Notes: a model not told the origin generated them from the letters alone. 64,000 nt of DNA from Atkinsonella hypoxylon (GCA_000729835.1 JFHB01000134.1:1-64000), one strand, 5' to 3'; numbered from the stretch's first letter, positions 34,629-46,145 are shown. Program-made: numbers and translations.

Positions 34629-37480
34629 ATTGAAACGAGGATTAGAAGCATTAAATGTAGCGCTTATAGGCTTTAAGAACGCACTAGCTTTCGCTTAACA
34701 GTATATAGACTAATTATTTCGAAAGCACTAATATTTCGTATAAATCTACATTAACGATATTATTGTATTCTCTAACTTTGCTAAGGACTACCTTATATAC
34801 CTTAATATAGTCTTATTAATTCTAGAGAAAAATAAGTTAATAATAGCTATAAAGAAGTTATTTATAAGCTACCTAGCTATTTAGCTGTTAGGTTTTATTG
34901 TTAATAGCAATAGAATTACTAATATAAACAATAGGCTAAAAGCTTTTTAAAAACTTAAGTTTCTAGTAGATCTTATAAATCTAAAGACCTTTATTAATAT
35001 AGCTAGCTTTTTATAGAAGAGCATTCTATAGTTTAATGTATAAATTTACTTACTATAGAAATAAAAGACTACTTTACTGTAAGAGCTTTATAAGAAAAGC
35101 TTAGCTAATAGTTTACTAAAACTAATACACTAAAAGAAAGCCTAAGAAGTAATATTTTTACTAAAACCTAAGGAAAAGAAAGTATTCTAAGAGGTAAAGG
35201 TATACCTTAATAAAAATACTATTCTATAGCACTATAACTCTAGTAAGCATTTATTCTTTAAAGTTAATACTTATAAGGAAGAATTTAGGCTCTTTATCTT
35301 TTAGCTTATAGGTAAATAAAATAGTTATAGTATACCTAGTAAAGACATTAAAAACAATAAGCTTTAAATAATTCTTTTTCTTTTAAGATATACTTTTAAC
35401 CTAAAGAAATATTATAGATTAACTAAGGTAGAGGTAGCTACAATTATATAGAGTGTTTAAAAGCTATAGAAAATAGTTTAATCTAACTACTACACTATTA
35501 ATATTATTATAGACTACTTATTAGTAAAAAGGATTATTAAATACACCTTACTTACTATAATAGATCTAGATAAAGCTAACCTAAAATTAGCTAAAGTAGC
35601 TAATTATTTATTGCAATTTAACCTAAGAGTCTTCTATATACTAGAAGTACTAAATATAGTGCTAAATACACTCTTTAGGTTGCTAGTTATAGTTTTATAC
35701 TAAGAGAAGGCTTATAATAGTAAATTTAATAAGCTTAATGTAAGCGTGTTTTTCGCTAAAGAATATAGCGCTACAGTAGTATTAAATAAAGGTTTAAAAG
35801 AGGAAATTATTTAAAGCTATAGTTTTAATCTAAAGCTTAGTAGAATTATAGAAAGTATTAAGAACTTTTGCAAAAAGTAGAATTAGTAAAATTAACAATA
35901 AAGACTAAGGATTTTACTGTATAGATAAACTCTATAAGACAATAGACTTTTATACTATTATAATAGAAAAGGCCTATTTTAACTATATATACCTATAAAG
36001 GTTGTAGAATTTATCCTTAAAACAGTCTATAATAATTAGAACTATTTTAGTGCCTATAGAATAGCAGTAGAATTATAGGCAGTTTACTTTCTGCAGATAT
36101 ATAAGTAGATTTAAACCTATATTACTTACTGCTATACCTATAAAGAAAACGCAATTAACTGCAGTAAGCTACTAAGGGAATTAAGGTTGTTAGAGTTAGT
36201 TCTAACGCTCTTTTATATAATTTCGCTTAATTTTATTACTAATATACCTAAAGTTAGCTTAATAAACACTCTATAGCAAAAAGATAAATATAGCTTCTAT
36301 AACTTACTATATTTAGTAAATTGCTTATTTAGTAAGTAAATAATTCTTATACTTAAGTATATAATATATATAGTAGAAATTTAGGCAGAACTACTCTTAT
36401 AAATACTGTATTTATTAGACTAAAGCCTTCCTAAGTAGATTATAAGCAACTAAGATCTAAAGTTTATTTCTAACGTTTAAAGAAGTATATTTACCTAAAT
36501 TAGAAGTAAATTACTTATAGCTATAGCTTACTACCTATAGATAAATAGAATAGCTAAATAGAAGAATTAAATAGTTATTATTACTGTTTAATACTATATA
36601 GTTATAAATCTAAATATACTATAGACTGCAATACTTCTAGCACTACAGCACTAACTTAATAATATAGTAGCAGCTAGTATAGGGATTTCCTTTAATAAAC
36701 TTATATATAGTTTCTAACTAGCTACTATTGTTAATTTAATCTAATTAAATAACGTTTTTAGCAATAGAATAGATATAAGCAATATAGCTATACTTTAGAA
36801 GCTATACTAGTAAGAGGCAGAAACAGCTATTAGTATAGTAAATGCCTTAAGTAAGATTAAATATAATGCTTAGTATAAGCCTATTAACATTAAAGTAGAG
36901 AATATAGTCTACCTATAATTACACTAAGGATATATACTTCTAGAAAAGCTAAAAAAGAAATACTCTCCTTAATAAGTAAAGCTATATAAGGTTCTTATAA
37001 AAGTAAGCTTATTGTTGTTTTACCTAGATTTCCTACTAGATTTATATATATACCTAGTAATATTAGCAGCTTACCTTTAGAAGCTAAGATAAAGTAAAGA
37101 CCCTTTTAACTAAGAAGAGCAACTGCTGCTGCTAATTGTAATAGAAGGGTTTAGTATAGAGAACTATTAGGAAATTAAGCGAATTTACGCCTATTAAATC
37201 TAATGTTTCTACAGTAGATTAAGTAAGCTACATTTAAAATTCCTTATACAATAGAAAGAGTTCTCTACTAAAGATAACTAATAGATTGCTAAAGATAAGC
37301 TTAAAATTAACGCTTTTAAAATTATAAATAAATATCTATAGAAGCACTCTATAAATTAGAAAAAAGAGTATTAGCGTTATTAAAAGAGTAATATAGCTTG
37401 CTAAAAAACCCTAAATTAGCTAGTAGAAGCCTACTACTAACTCTTTTCTTTATAAGTCTTAATTTCCTTTATTATATAAT
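34629..37480 (+). pseudogene. Gypsy-A2 RT end, RNase H and integrase
   Basis: The + frame resumes after Copia 2. The RT box is Y-I-N-D-I-I-V-F-S at about 34745-34772, so only the first catalytic Asp is lost. RNase H follows (LTKVEVATIIQSVQKLQKIV at about 35418-35478). Integrase starts at about 35880; a Cys motif near AINCSK lies at about 36150, the core at 36200-36750, and the strand segment YLQLHQGYILLEKLKKK at about 36911-36960. The tail is Lys/Arg-rich, and I place the end of pol between about 37290 and 37480. Stops are TAA/TAG from Gln codons. Confidence 0.82.
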
Positions 37481-38029
37481 AGATTATTTAAATCTCTTAG
37501 TATCTCTTTCTTTATTTCTTTATTTATTATTATTAGAACTATTAAAATTAACCTATATTATAGAATTATAGGAGATTAGAAAGAAAACACCTATAAATCT
37601 ATATACTGTTGTTTTAACCTACTTTTTCTATAAATTTACCTTTACTTTTGCAAATTTTTGCGCTTTCTACTATATAACCTTTTCTTTATACCTTTATATA
37701 TTATAAAGTCTTTATAAATTTATTAATACTATTATAACTACTGCTCTTTCTATCCCCTTAGGCTATTATTTAGCTGCTTTTAATAGTTAAACACTAGAAT
37801 GCTACACTAAAGGCAATAGACTGCCTATAGAGTAAATTCCTATAGCCTACAGAACTAACTAGCCTCTATAGAGCTACTTCTAGCCCTTTCTGTCCCTTTT
37901 ACAGAAAATCTACTACTATTATTCTTTTCTTTTAGTAGTTTAGAATTATTAATTCTAGTAAATCTAAATAGTCTATTCTAAGAAGAGAACAATAACAGTA
38001 ACTACACTTAAGCTATAATACTACTACTA
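37481..38029 (+). other. Gypsy-A2 spacer between pol and accessory frame
   Basis: About 550 bp. Part is T-rich and may be untranslated. The site equivalent to the A1 insertion point (CCTTTTCTTTATACC at about 37678) is here. No convincing frame. Confidence 0.5.
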
Positions 38030-39430
38030 TTTAAACCTAAAGAAGAATATATTGCTTCTAATATATATATTAATTATAATAATAGTTCTAACGCTAAGAG
38101 TAAAGGTTCTAAGTTTAAGGAGTAAAAATACAACTATAAAGGTAATATAGTAGCTATAGAGCTAGATAACATTAAAACTTATCTTATGTTACTTAATTTC
38201 TGCTACCTATATAGCACTTTTAGTAGGCCTAGAAGTGCTAAGAGCACCCTAAAAGTTAATAAGTTTATCTTTAGCACTATTTCTATAGAAATTAAAGATA
38301 ACATTAATATTACTAATGTAAGGCCTATTATAGAAAACTATAGTTAGTATTGCTATACTAATAGAGCTAAAGAAAAGGTATAAGATATAGAAAATGCTAT
38401 TTACACTTATACCTATAAATTTACTCTTAAAGGTAGTATAATAGATAAAACTAGTATTAAGGTCTCTAAAGACAATATATATTACTTACTCTAGCAGAAT
38501 ACAGTAATGTATATCTTTAGAATTTACAATAACTGTAAAGTAAAGCGCTAGAACTAGCAATATAAAGGTAAGGATGCTAAAGTATCTATAGGTAACGCTA
38601 GAGTAGCTAGAAGAGGCAAGATATAGGCAAAAGTAGCAGCTACTGTATACTACAGTAGCAATATAGTAAAAAGAGGTAAGGAAACTGTTACTGTAGATTT
38701 ATCTACTAGTCTGCTATTATAAGCAGCGTTACTTACTATCTACTTCTTTAATAAATTTAGCAGGATTAATGGCACTATTGTAGGTGCCTTAGCTAGCATT
38801 AGCTGTATAGACTTACTCTTTATTCTATTAGCTAAGGTGCAATCCTAGAGCTAGCATAATAGTTTTCTTTAGGAGAAGTGTAAATCTAACGCTAAGAAAA
38901 TAATTAAAGCCTACCTTAAGGACACTTCTATAGGTAGCAACGCTATACAGAAGCAACTTAACCTCTATATTGCTAAAATCAATAAGTTAAATAAAAAGAT
39001 TAACTAGGTTAGAATAGAGGCTAAAGGGAGGCTAAAGGAGGTTTATTTAACAAGCAGTTTAATAAATTATAGACTGCTATCTGCAGTATATATAACTAAC
39101 TAGATAGCATAAGTTAATTTAATAAAGGTATTAATAACGTTATTAATAAAAACAAAACCTTACTAAAGGTTGCTAGCAATATTAATATACTATAGGCAGA
39201 AAACAGATGCTTACAACACAAAATTAACTGCATTTATGCAGACTTCTTAGAACGCTTAGCTAACTAGCCTATTGCTGCATAAAGCCTCTTTAGTAATAGA
39301 TTTAGCACTATTTAATATAGAAGAAGTGCTTAGTTTATCCTAATTAACCTATCTTTAATGCGTTCCTCTCTGTTAATTCTATAAAAGACACCTTCTACAG
39401 TAAAGCTAACGCTAACTAAGGTAAAAACGC
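38030..39430 (+). pseudogene. Gypsy-A accessory frame after pol, unknown protein
   Basis: A + strand frame of about 340 codons runs from about 38035, broken only by TAA/TAG that replace Gln codons. It includes NIVAIELDNIKTYLMLLNF, ITNVRPIIENYSQYCYTNRA and ASISCIDLLFILLAKV. Around 39020-39060 the reading shifts by one base into a second frame that continues to about 39400, with a heptad-like helix (ASNINILQAENRCLQHKIN). Two hydrophobic stretches of 13-22 residues occur in the first part. No family is recognised. It lies where some Gypsy elements carry a third gene, but nothing shows an envelope function. Its first half recurs in Gypsy-A0 at 41990-42528. It is absent from the deleted A1. Confidence 0.55.
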
Positions 39431-40150
39431 TAACTAAGAGGCTAGCTGTAGGTAAACTAGTAGAAATACCTACTAAGCGTAAGACTAGTGCCTCTTAGGT
39501 AAAACTCTCCCTAAAGCTGCTAGGAACGTCCTCTAGCTTTACTTTCTAGAGAGAACTAACAGCCTACTATAACTAACTAACAATTTGCTGCTATTACTAA
39601 TGCCTAGGGATTAGAACAAGCTGTATATACACAGAGAAATGCACTAGAGGGATCTAACAAAAAATTGGCTTTAATATAGATTAATTTTAATGCTTTTAAC
39701 ACTGCGCAGAACGAGCTTACACAAGGAATATACTATATAGATTCAATAAATTAGCTTTATTATATAAGATTGATTTATAGGATTTAATATCGTCTAGGAT
39801 AATTTTGCGTAACTTTACTTATATATAGGTTATAGAATAAGCTTTAACGCTCTATTAGGTTTAAGGAAATCCGTTAATTTAACATACAGATTTAATAGTT
39901 ACTAGATTATAAGTGTAATTTAGGCATTATAAGTGCACAGAGAAAATATATAAATGTAGCAACCTACGCTGTAGATTGCACTACAACAACAATAACGCAT
40001 GCTTACGTAATAAAACAACAACTACCTTTCTGCGCCTTTTATAATAGCTAGATTAACGAGTTATTTAGTTTAATCTAACACGCCTTCTAACAACTAACAA
40101 TTAATTTTTAGAACGGCTAAGACAGCTAATCTTTTTATAGGGGCAGCACT
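39431..40150 (+). other. Gypsy-A2 3' region before 3' LTR
   Basis: This may contain the end of the accessory frame (to about 39600), then AT-rich sequence. The last 170 bp (from 39981, ACAACAACAATAACG) also occur in A1 at 41370-41553 and so are shared by both copies. A short purine run next to the LTR (GGGGCAG, 40140-40146) is a weak polypurine tract candidate. Confidence 0.5.
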
Positions 40151-40393
40151 TATTACAGAATAAGCCTATAGACCTATAGGTCACTAGTGCATGTAACCGC
40201 AATTATGTATAAGTAGTTAGAAGCAACACTTAGGTAGTTAGATTAAACAATTAACCATTATTTACTAGAACACTATTACTAGATGCTCCTTACAGTAGCT
40301 CTTACGACTCCTCTTACGAATTATTGCATAACCTGTTGAATCCAACAACCTATCGTCACTTCCGACAAACCTACGTTGGATCCCACCGTAACA
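40151..40393 (+). repeat. Gypsy-A2 3' LTR
   Basis: The LTR is 243 bp. The inner end is mutated (TATTACAGAATAAGCC) and the outer end (GGATCCCACCGTAACA) is intact. Confidence 0.93.
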
Positions 40394-40398
40394 ACTAT

Positions 40399-41369
40399 AA
40401 CTCTAGTAAGCATTTATTCTTTAAAGTTAACGCTTATAAGGAAGGATTTAGGCTCTTTATCTTCTAGCTTATAAGCAAATAGAACAGTTACAGTATACCT
40501 AGTAAAGACATTAAAAACAACTAGCTTTAGCTAATTCTTTTTCTCTTAAGATACACTTCTAACCTAGAGAAACATTATAGATTAACTAAGGTAGAGATAG
40601 CTGTAATTATATAGAGTGTCTAAAAGCTATAGAAAATAGTCTAATCTAACTGCTACACTATTAATATTATTATAGACTACTTACTAGTAAAGGGGATTAT
40701 TAAATACACCTTACTTACTACAATAGATCTAGATAAGGCTAACCTAAAATTAGCTAAAGTAGCTAATTATCTATTGCAATTTAACCTAAGAGTCTTCTAT
40801 ATGCTAGAAGTACTAAATGTAGTACTAAACGCACTCTCTAGGTTGCTAGTTACAGTCTTATACTAAGAGAAGGCTTATAATAGTGAATTTAATAAGCTTA
40901 ATATAAGCGCGTTTTTCACTAAAGAATGTAGCGCTATAGCAGTATTAGATAAAGGTTTAAAAGAGAAAATTGTTTAAGGCTATAGTTTTAATCTAAAGCT
41001 TAATAGAATTATAGAAGGTATTAAGGACTTTCGTAAAAAGCAGGCTTAGCAAAATTAATAATAAAGACTAAGGATTCTACTATATAGATAGACCCTATAA
41101 GACAATAGGCTTTTGTACAGCTTACTACCTACAGACGGATAGAACAGCTAAACGGAAGAATTAGATAGTTATTGTTGCTGTTCAATACTATATAGTTATA
41201 AATCTAGATACGCTATAGACTGCAATACTTCCAGCACTGCAGCACTAACTTAATAATGCAGTAGCAGCTAGCACAGGGATTTCCCCTAACGAACTTATGT
41301 ATAGTTTCCGACCGGCTACTGTTGTCGATCTAATCCGATCGGATGACGTTCCTGGCGACAGAACGGATG
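40399..41369 (+). pseudogene. Gypsy-A1 RNase H and deleted integrase, weakly mutated
   Basis: This continues Gypsy-A1 pol after A2. It follows A2 35238-35955, then at 41118/41119 jumps to the equivalent of A2 36535, losing about 579 bp of integrase. It then follows to about 41369, where it jumps again to the equivalent of A2 39983. The part from about 41280 keeps many CpG sites and the reading MYSFRPATVVDLIRSDD, where A2 has the RIP-altered IYSFQLATIVNLIQLNN. It is the start of an open 60-codon frame (41297-41479), the second half of which is out of pol context. Confidence 0.8.
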
Positions 41370-41553
41370 CAAGCGACATAGCTACAACAACAACAACGCG
41401 TGCCCGCGCAATGAAACAACAACCACCTTTCTGTGCCTTTTATAGCAACTGGATTGACGAGTTATTTAGTTCAATCTAACACGCCTTCTAACGACTGACA
41501 GTTAATTTTTTGGAACGGCTAGGACAGCCGATCTTTTTCGTAGGGGCAGCACT
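41370..41553 (+). other. Gypsy-A1 3' untranslated end, nearly unmutated
   Basis: From ACAACAACAACAACGCG to the 3' LTR this equals A2 39981-40150 but retains its CpG and CpA sites. TAGGGGCAG just before the LTR may be the polypurine tract. Confidence 0.6.
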
Positions 41554-41796
41554 TATTACGGGATAATCCTACAGACCTATAGGTTACTAGTGCACGTAAC
41601 TGCAATTATATATAAGTAGTTAGAAGCAACACTTAGGTAGTTAGATTAAACAATTAACAATTATTCACTAGAACACTATTATTAGATGCTCCTTACAGAA
41701 GCTCTTACGACTCCTCTTACGATTTATTGCATAACCTGTTGAATCCAACATCCCACCGTTACATCCGACAAACCCACGTCGGATCCCACCGTAACA
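41554..41796 (+). repeat. Gypsy-A1 3' LTR
   Basis: The LTR is 243 bp. The inner end is mutated (TATTACGGG); the outer half (CCGACAAACCCACGTCGG, then ATCCCACCGTAACA) is intact. It is followed by the target duplication CTTTT. Confidence 0.94.
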
Positions 41797-42528
41797 CTTT
41801 TTCTTATACCTTTATACATAATAAAATCTTTATAAATTTATTAATGCTGTTATAGCTACTGCTCTTTCTATCCCTTTAGGCTATTATTTAGCTACTTTTA
41901 ACAGTTAAACACTAGAATACTACACTAAGGGCAATAGACTGCTTATAGAGTAAATTCCTATAGCCTATAGAATTAACTAGCCTCTATAGAGCTACTTCTA
42001 ACTCCTTCTATCCCTTCTGTAGAAAATCTACTACTATTATCCTTTTCTTCTAGTAGTTTAAAGTTATTAATTCTAGTAAACCTAGATACTCTATTCTAAG
42101 AAAGAAATAACAACAGTAACTACACTTAAGCTATAATACTACTACTATTTAAACCTAAAGAAGAATACGTTACTTCTAATATATATATTAATTATAATAA
42201 TAGTTCTAACGCTAAAAGTAAAGGTTTTAAGTTTAAGGAGCAAGAATATAACTATAAAGGTAATATAGTAGCTATAGAACTAAATAATATTAAAACTTGT
42301 CTTATATTACTTAACTTCTACTGCCTATATAGCACTTTTAGTAGGCCTAGAAGTGCTAAGGGCACCCTAAAAGTTAATAAGTTTATCCTTAGTACTATTC
42401 CTATAGAAATTAAAGATAACATTAACATTACTAACGTAGAGCTTATTACAGAAGACTATAGTTAGTATTGCTATACTAATAGAGCTAAAGAGAAGGTATA
42501 GAATATAGAAAATGCTATCTACACTTAT
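41797..42528 (+). pseudogene. Gypsy-A0 post-pol spacer and start of accessory frame
   Basis: This continues Gypsy-A0 to the right of A1 and aligns with A2 37683-38405. It includes the first half of the accessory frame (about 42170-42528). The frame is cut by Copia 3; CTTAT at 42524-42528 matches the A2 sequence at the break and is the likely left target duplication. Confidence 0.75.
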
Positions 42529-43222
42529 TGTTAAAAATAAGCTACTCTGTATAGCCTATTTTTATGCCTACTAGTTGCTCTACTACGTGACCCTTATTAG
42601 GTCTTGTTACGTTGATTTTTAGTAGAGATATCGTTGTTACTAGATGCAAACATCTAGATTCAACTAAGGCAAAGTTGCCTAACCTATAGTCAACTTTAAC
42701 TGCGATTTTCTCTACAACTAGCAATAGTAGAAATTTAAGAAGTATACTATTTAAAAGCTAAGAATTAGGGCTTTCTAATAATATAATTGTTGGATAGAGT
42801 TGCTTATAAGGGTTGCTTGTTATTAGTGGAATTTGTTAAATTATATACATAAGCGTCTTGTTTGTATAGCTATAAGTCGATTTTTTTGTTTTTATATAGT
42901 AAATCTTTTTGCGGAAATTATAAAGTAGCCTATAAGCCCCTTCTAGCGACTATAGCCTACTGATATAGTTAGTAGGTTTATAAGGGACTAGAAAGATTTA
43001 AGATTCTACTCTCACTAAGTTCGTTACAGCGCTCTCAATATAAAGATACTACTATTACAGTTATCTATTGCCTCTACGTAATCTATACTATACACTACAG
43101 CTTAATTTAGGCCGCTGCTGCTTCTATTACGTAATAATTGCTAGGAGCAATTACAGGTGCTAAATCTAAGAGACTACTACCCTCTTAGATATCTAGTTCT
43201 GTAATCCCTATTATTTTCAATA
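42529..43222 (+). repeat. Copia copy 3 5' LTR
   Basis: The LTR is 694 bp, starting TGTTAAAAATAAGC and ending CCCTATTATTTTCAATA. A 60-codon frame on the - strand (42542-42724) is the same LTR-internal antisense frame as in the other copies. Confidence 0.94.
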
Positions 43223-43243
43223 GGTTATAAGCCTAGAAGACCT
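43223..43243 (+). promoter_or_regulatory. Copia copy 3 primer binding site
   Basis: GGTTATAAGCCTAGAAGACC directly follows the LTR. It is the same half-tRNA-iMet site with further RIP changes. Confidence 0.68.
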
Positions 43244-43563
43244 ATCTGCAAGCTGTTAGCCCGCTAAAATCTACTATTGTATACTGTATTATCCACTAGA
43301 AGCTATATTAAGACCTGCGCTAGCAGCTATTGCTGCTAAAAATTAGTAGCTTGCTAGAAGCTATTAATACCTGCTGCACATACATCGCCAGCCACTATAC
43401 TAGTGTTTTCATTCTGCCCACCCTGTGCCTTCTGCACTCTATGCACCCTATATATATACACTTTTGAAGCTATTCTTAATAGCTAGGTTCTATCGTTATG
43501 TAACATCAAAATATATACATCTGTACATATTACATTTGCACTGCAAATCGTTTTATTAGGCAC

Positions 43564-43886
43564 TGTAATAGACTGGCCTAGGAGCTGCTGCTAACTAGCA
43601 TCTATAATAAGAACTATAATCATAGGGAGGAAAGGGGAAAGAGAGAAGGAACTAGAAGCCTCCCTATACCTCTGTACTATATATCTAGGGGTAGGTCTAT
43701 CCCCTTAGGAGCCCCTTTTAGTATATACTCTATAGCTAAGGTTCTCTCTCTAGGGCCTAGTAAAGTCTAGCTAACCTCTAGATAAATGTAGCTTACTTCT
43801 ATCCCTTTACCTATATAGATCTCTATCTCTCTTCTGCTGTTCTCTCTCTACTAAAAGACCTAAGCTTAAGGCTTAAGTCTATAATA
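43564..43886 (-). repeat. Gypsy-B0 3' LTR
   Basis: The LTR is 323 bp. On the + strand it runs from TGTAATAGACTGG to AGTCTATAATA. The termini form an inverted repeat (TGTTATGGACT type). Confidence 0.93.
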
Positions 43887-43887
43887 T

Positions 43888-43904
43888 ACTCTCCTTCTCC
43901 TCCT
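43888..43904 (-). promoter_or_regulatory. Gypsy-B0 polypurine tract
   Basis: GAGGAGAAGGAGAGTA on the - strand abuts the 3' LTR. Versions of it occur in B1 (46146-46163) and B2 (47221-47238). This fixes the element direction independently of RT. Confidence 0.75.
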
Positions 43905-45823
43905 AGCCTCTATAATAATCCCTTTATTATCTTTAGTAAGTGCTATAAATTATAGCTAATTCTCTATTTGCTCTCTCTTTATATTTCCTCTATTATTTAC
44001 CTATAAAAAATAGAGAGCATAATATCTACACTTAGGCGCTTTACTCTAGCTGTTCTATTGCTACACTAACGCACTATTTATACTTTATGCAGTATTATAG
44101 AGCTAATATATAAATAGACGTTTACTCTACCTCCTTTCCCTTTAATTGCTTATAGCACCTTAGTAACAGCTATTTATTGCTCTACTAACTAACCTATTAG
44201 CTATACTACAATAGTTTAATTACGCCCCTTTACTTAATTGTACCCTCCTAGGGTCTATTAACTCTCTACCCCCCTCTGCCTTATAAGCCTCTATATATAA
44301 CTATTAATTATCTAACTAGTATATAGGCACTAGCTGTAATGCTAGTGTTGCTAGTATATAAACTGCCTATATCTTTAGGTCTCTTTATGTTTAGAGCAAT
44401 TATTGTGTAATAATCCCTCTTATTAACTAGAAAGCACTCTCTCTCTCTTATCCTTATTGCTGTTGTAAATAGTTATTAGTTGTATATAACCTATCTATAT
44501 ATAGAGGGCGTTGTTAAGGGTATAGAGCATAAACGTTTATTATTAGTATTATTCTTTTAGCGCACAATAAACTAATAGCTAATAGAGTGTAAACAGTTGT
44601 TATTATTGTTATCCCTTTAGCGTATAATAAACTAGTAGCTAGCCTTTAGCTATTTCTAATATAAAAATAAATAATTCCTTCTCTCTTTTCTTTATCTTTT
44701 TCTTTCTTCTTTATATTTTATTTTACCTCTACATTATAACTAAATAGTTCTATTGTTATTTCCTAAAATTCCTTTTTACACTATATAGCTACTGCTACTC
44801 CTTTTAATGTAAAAGGACTCCCTTCTGTTGCAACTAAATAGAATTTATCTAACTATAAGTAGCTAGCTAATTAAAACCGCAAAATATTGTTCTATTAGCT
44901 TAGAGTATGCTGCTCCTTTATCTATATATAGCTTATTCCCTTACTAACTTAGAATATATCTAGAACTTTAACAGCTATATTACTAGCGCTAGCGCTCCTA
45001 CTGCTTCTACTTCTATAGCGCTAATAGTCCTTTATTGCTGCTATATCTACAGTTTCCTTATATAAAGGGACTTAAACAATTTAGAGCTATCTAATAGCAA
45101 CATTCTTAAAGATATTTATATACTATTGCAACAACCTTTATAAGAAGGGCTTATATAACTATTGTTCTAGCTAAAGGAGAGGATACTAACTATATATATA
45201 GAGGTATAGAGGCTATATATAGAATCTAAGCCTCTTTACTAGGCATTCTTACCTATAGCATTACTTTACTAAAATGTAGGAACTTACTAACTAAGGTTTT
45301 ATAGTTAAGTTTATATTAATCCCCCCTTACTTTAGCTAGCCTACCTACTAAACTATCTTTACCTATAAGTTCTTAAACGTATATAACTACTATAACACTA
45401 TACTTAAGGATACACTTACTGCTAATTATATAGAAAAGGAGGTTACACTCTTTCTTTCTTCTTATTATATAACCTAAGCTAGTAGCTCTTTTGCGCTTAC
45501 TCTCTCTTTTTCTGCAATCTATAAGAGTACTATAGCCTCTATTATTCTAAAGAACAATAAGTTTAACCCTAATAAGTATAAGTATATCTCTATAGACATT
45601 AATAATAACTTTTTATTGCTCTCTATACTTACTACTACTGCTGCTATTGCTATACCTTTATTATTGCCTCTACCTATACCTATACCTTACTGTATACTAC
45701 TAACCTTTACTACTGCTGCCCTCTTACTGCTGTATAAGGCTCCCTTACTGCTATATATTGTTCTATTGCCTTTATAGAATAACCTTAAGGCAATACACTA
45801 GAAATACACCTACCTTTAGGTAG
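43905..45823. other. Gypsy-B0 post-pol region, unassigned
   Basis: This is the left part of the extra sequence between integrase and 3' LTR. It holds a 60-bp direct tandem repeat (44524-44643). From about 44780 to 45823 both strands give long frames interrupted only by TAA/TAG. The + strand includes FNVKGLPSVATK and YRGIEAIYRI, and the - strand includes DILILIRVKLIVL and GRLAKVRGD. The coding strand cannot be decided by eye. No family is recognised. Confidence 0.5.
44524..44643 (+). repeat. 60-bp direct tandem repeat, two units, in Gypsy-B0
   Basis: Unit 1 is 44524-44583 and unit 2 is 44584-44643, each of the form AGAGCxTAAAC...AATAAACTAxTAGCTA. The same pair is in B1 (46798-46897, second unit split by B2 and finished at 54985-55004) and in B2 (47861-47981). 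It is thus a fixed part of the element. Confidence 0.8.
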
Positions 45824-46145
45824 TGTAATGGACTGGCCTAGTAGCTGCTGCTAACTAGCGTCTATGATAAGAACTATAATTATAGGGAGGAAAGGGAAAG
45901 AGAGAAGGGACTGGAAGCCTCCCTATACCCCTGTACTATATATCTAGAGGTAGGTCCCTCCCCTTAGGAGCCCCTTTTAGTATATACTCTATAGCTAAGG
46001 TCCTTTCTCTAGGGCCTAGCAAAGTCTAGCTAACCCCTAGTTAAATGCAGTTTGCTTCTATCCCTTTACCTATATAGATTACTGTCCCTCTTTTGCTGTT
46101 CTCTCTCTACTAAAAGACCTAAGCCTAAGGCTTAAGTCTATAATA
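45824..46145 (-). repeat. Gypsy-B1 3' LTR
   Basis: The LTR is 322 bp. The outer end TGTAATGGACTGGCC is intact; the inner end is mutated to GTCTATAATA. Confidence 0.94.

Larger units (their letters stand above)
22596..40393 (+). mobile_element. Gypsy-A2, full-length, carrying Copia 2
   Basis: LTRs of 243 bp lie at 22596-22838 and 40151-40393, with target duplication ACTAT at 22591-22595 and 40394-40398, in the RT/RNase H region of Gypsy-A1. The uninterrupted target is visible within A2 itself at about 35230-35245. Without Copia 2 it is about 9.96 kb. Order on the + strand: gag, protease, RT, RNase H, integrase, then an accessory region of about 2.7 kb before the 3' LTR. It is the best reference copy of the family in the window. 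Confidence 0.93.
6048..41796 (+). mobile_element. Gypsy-A1, nested host of Gypsy-C, Gypsy-A2 and Copia 2
   Basis: This is an LTR retrotransposon with 243-bp LTRs at 6048-6290 and 41554-41796 and a 5-bp duplication CTTTT at 6043-6047 and 41797-41801. Its own sequence is about 6.2 kb: 6048-8176, 19923-22595 and 40399-41796. The rest is younger insertions. Compared with Gypsy-A2 (about 10 kb without Copia) it lacks two internal blocks, about 0.58 kb of integrase and about 3.2 kb covering the integrase end and the accessory region. It was therefore a deleted copy, perhaps mobilised in trans. Confidence 0.9.
42529..43563 (+). mobile_element. Copia copy 3, 5' LTR and leader start
   Basis: A Copia element on the + strand, opposite to copies 1 and 2. 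Only the 5' LTR (42529-43222), primer site and 320 bp of leader are seen before Gypsy-B0 interrupts it. The rest should lie to the right of the window, beyond B0. Confidence 0.9.
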
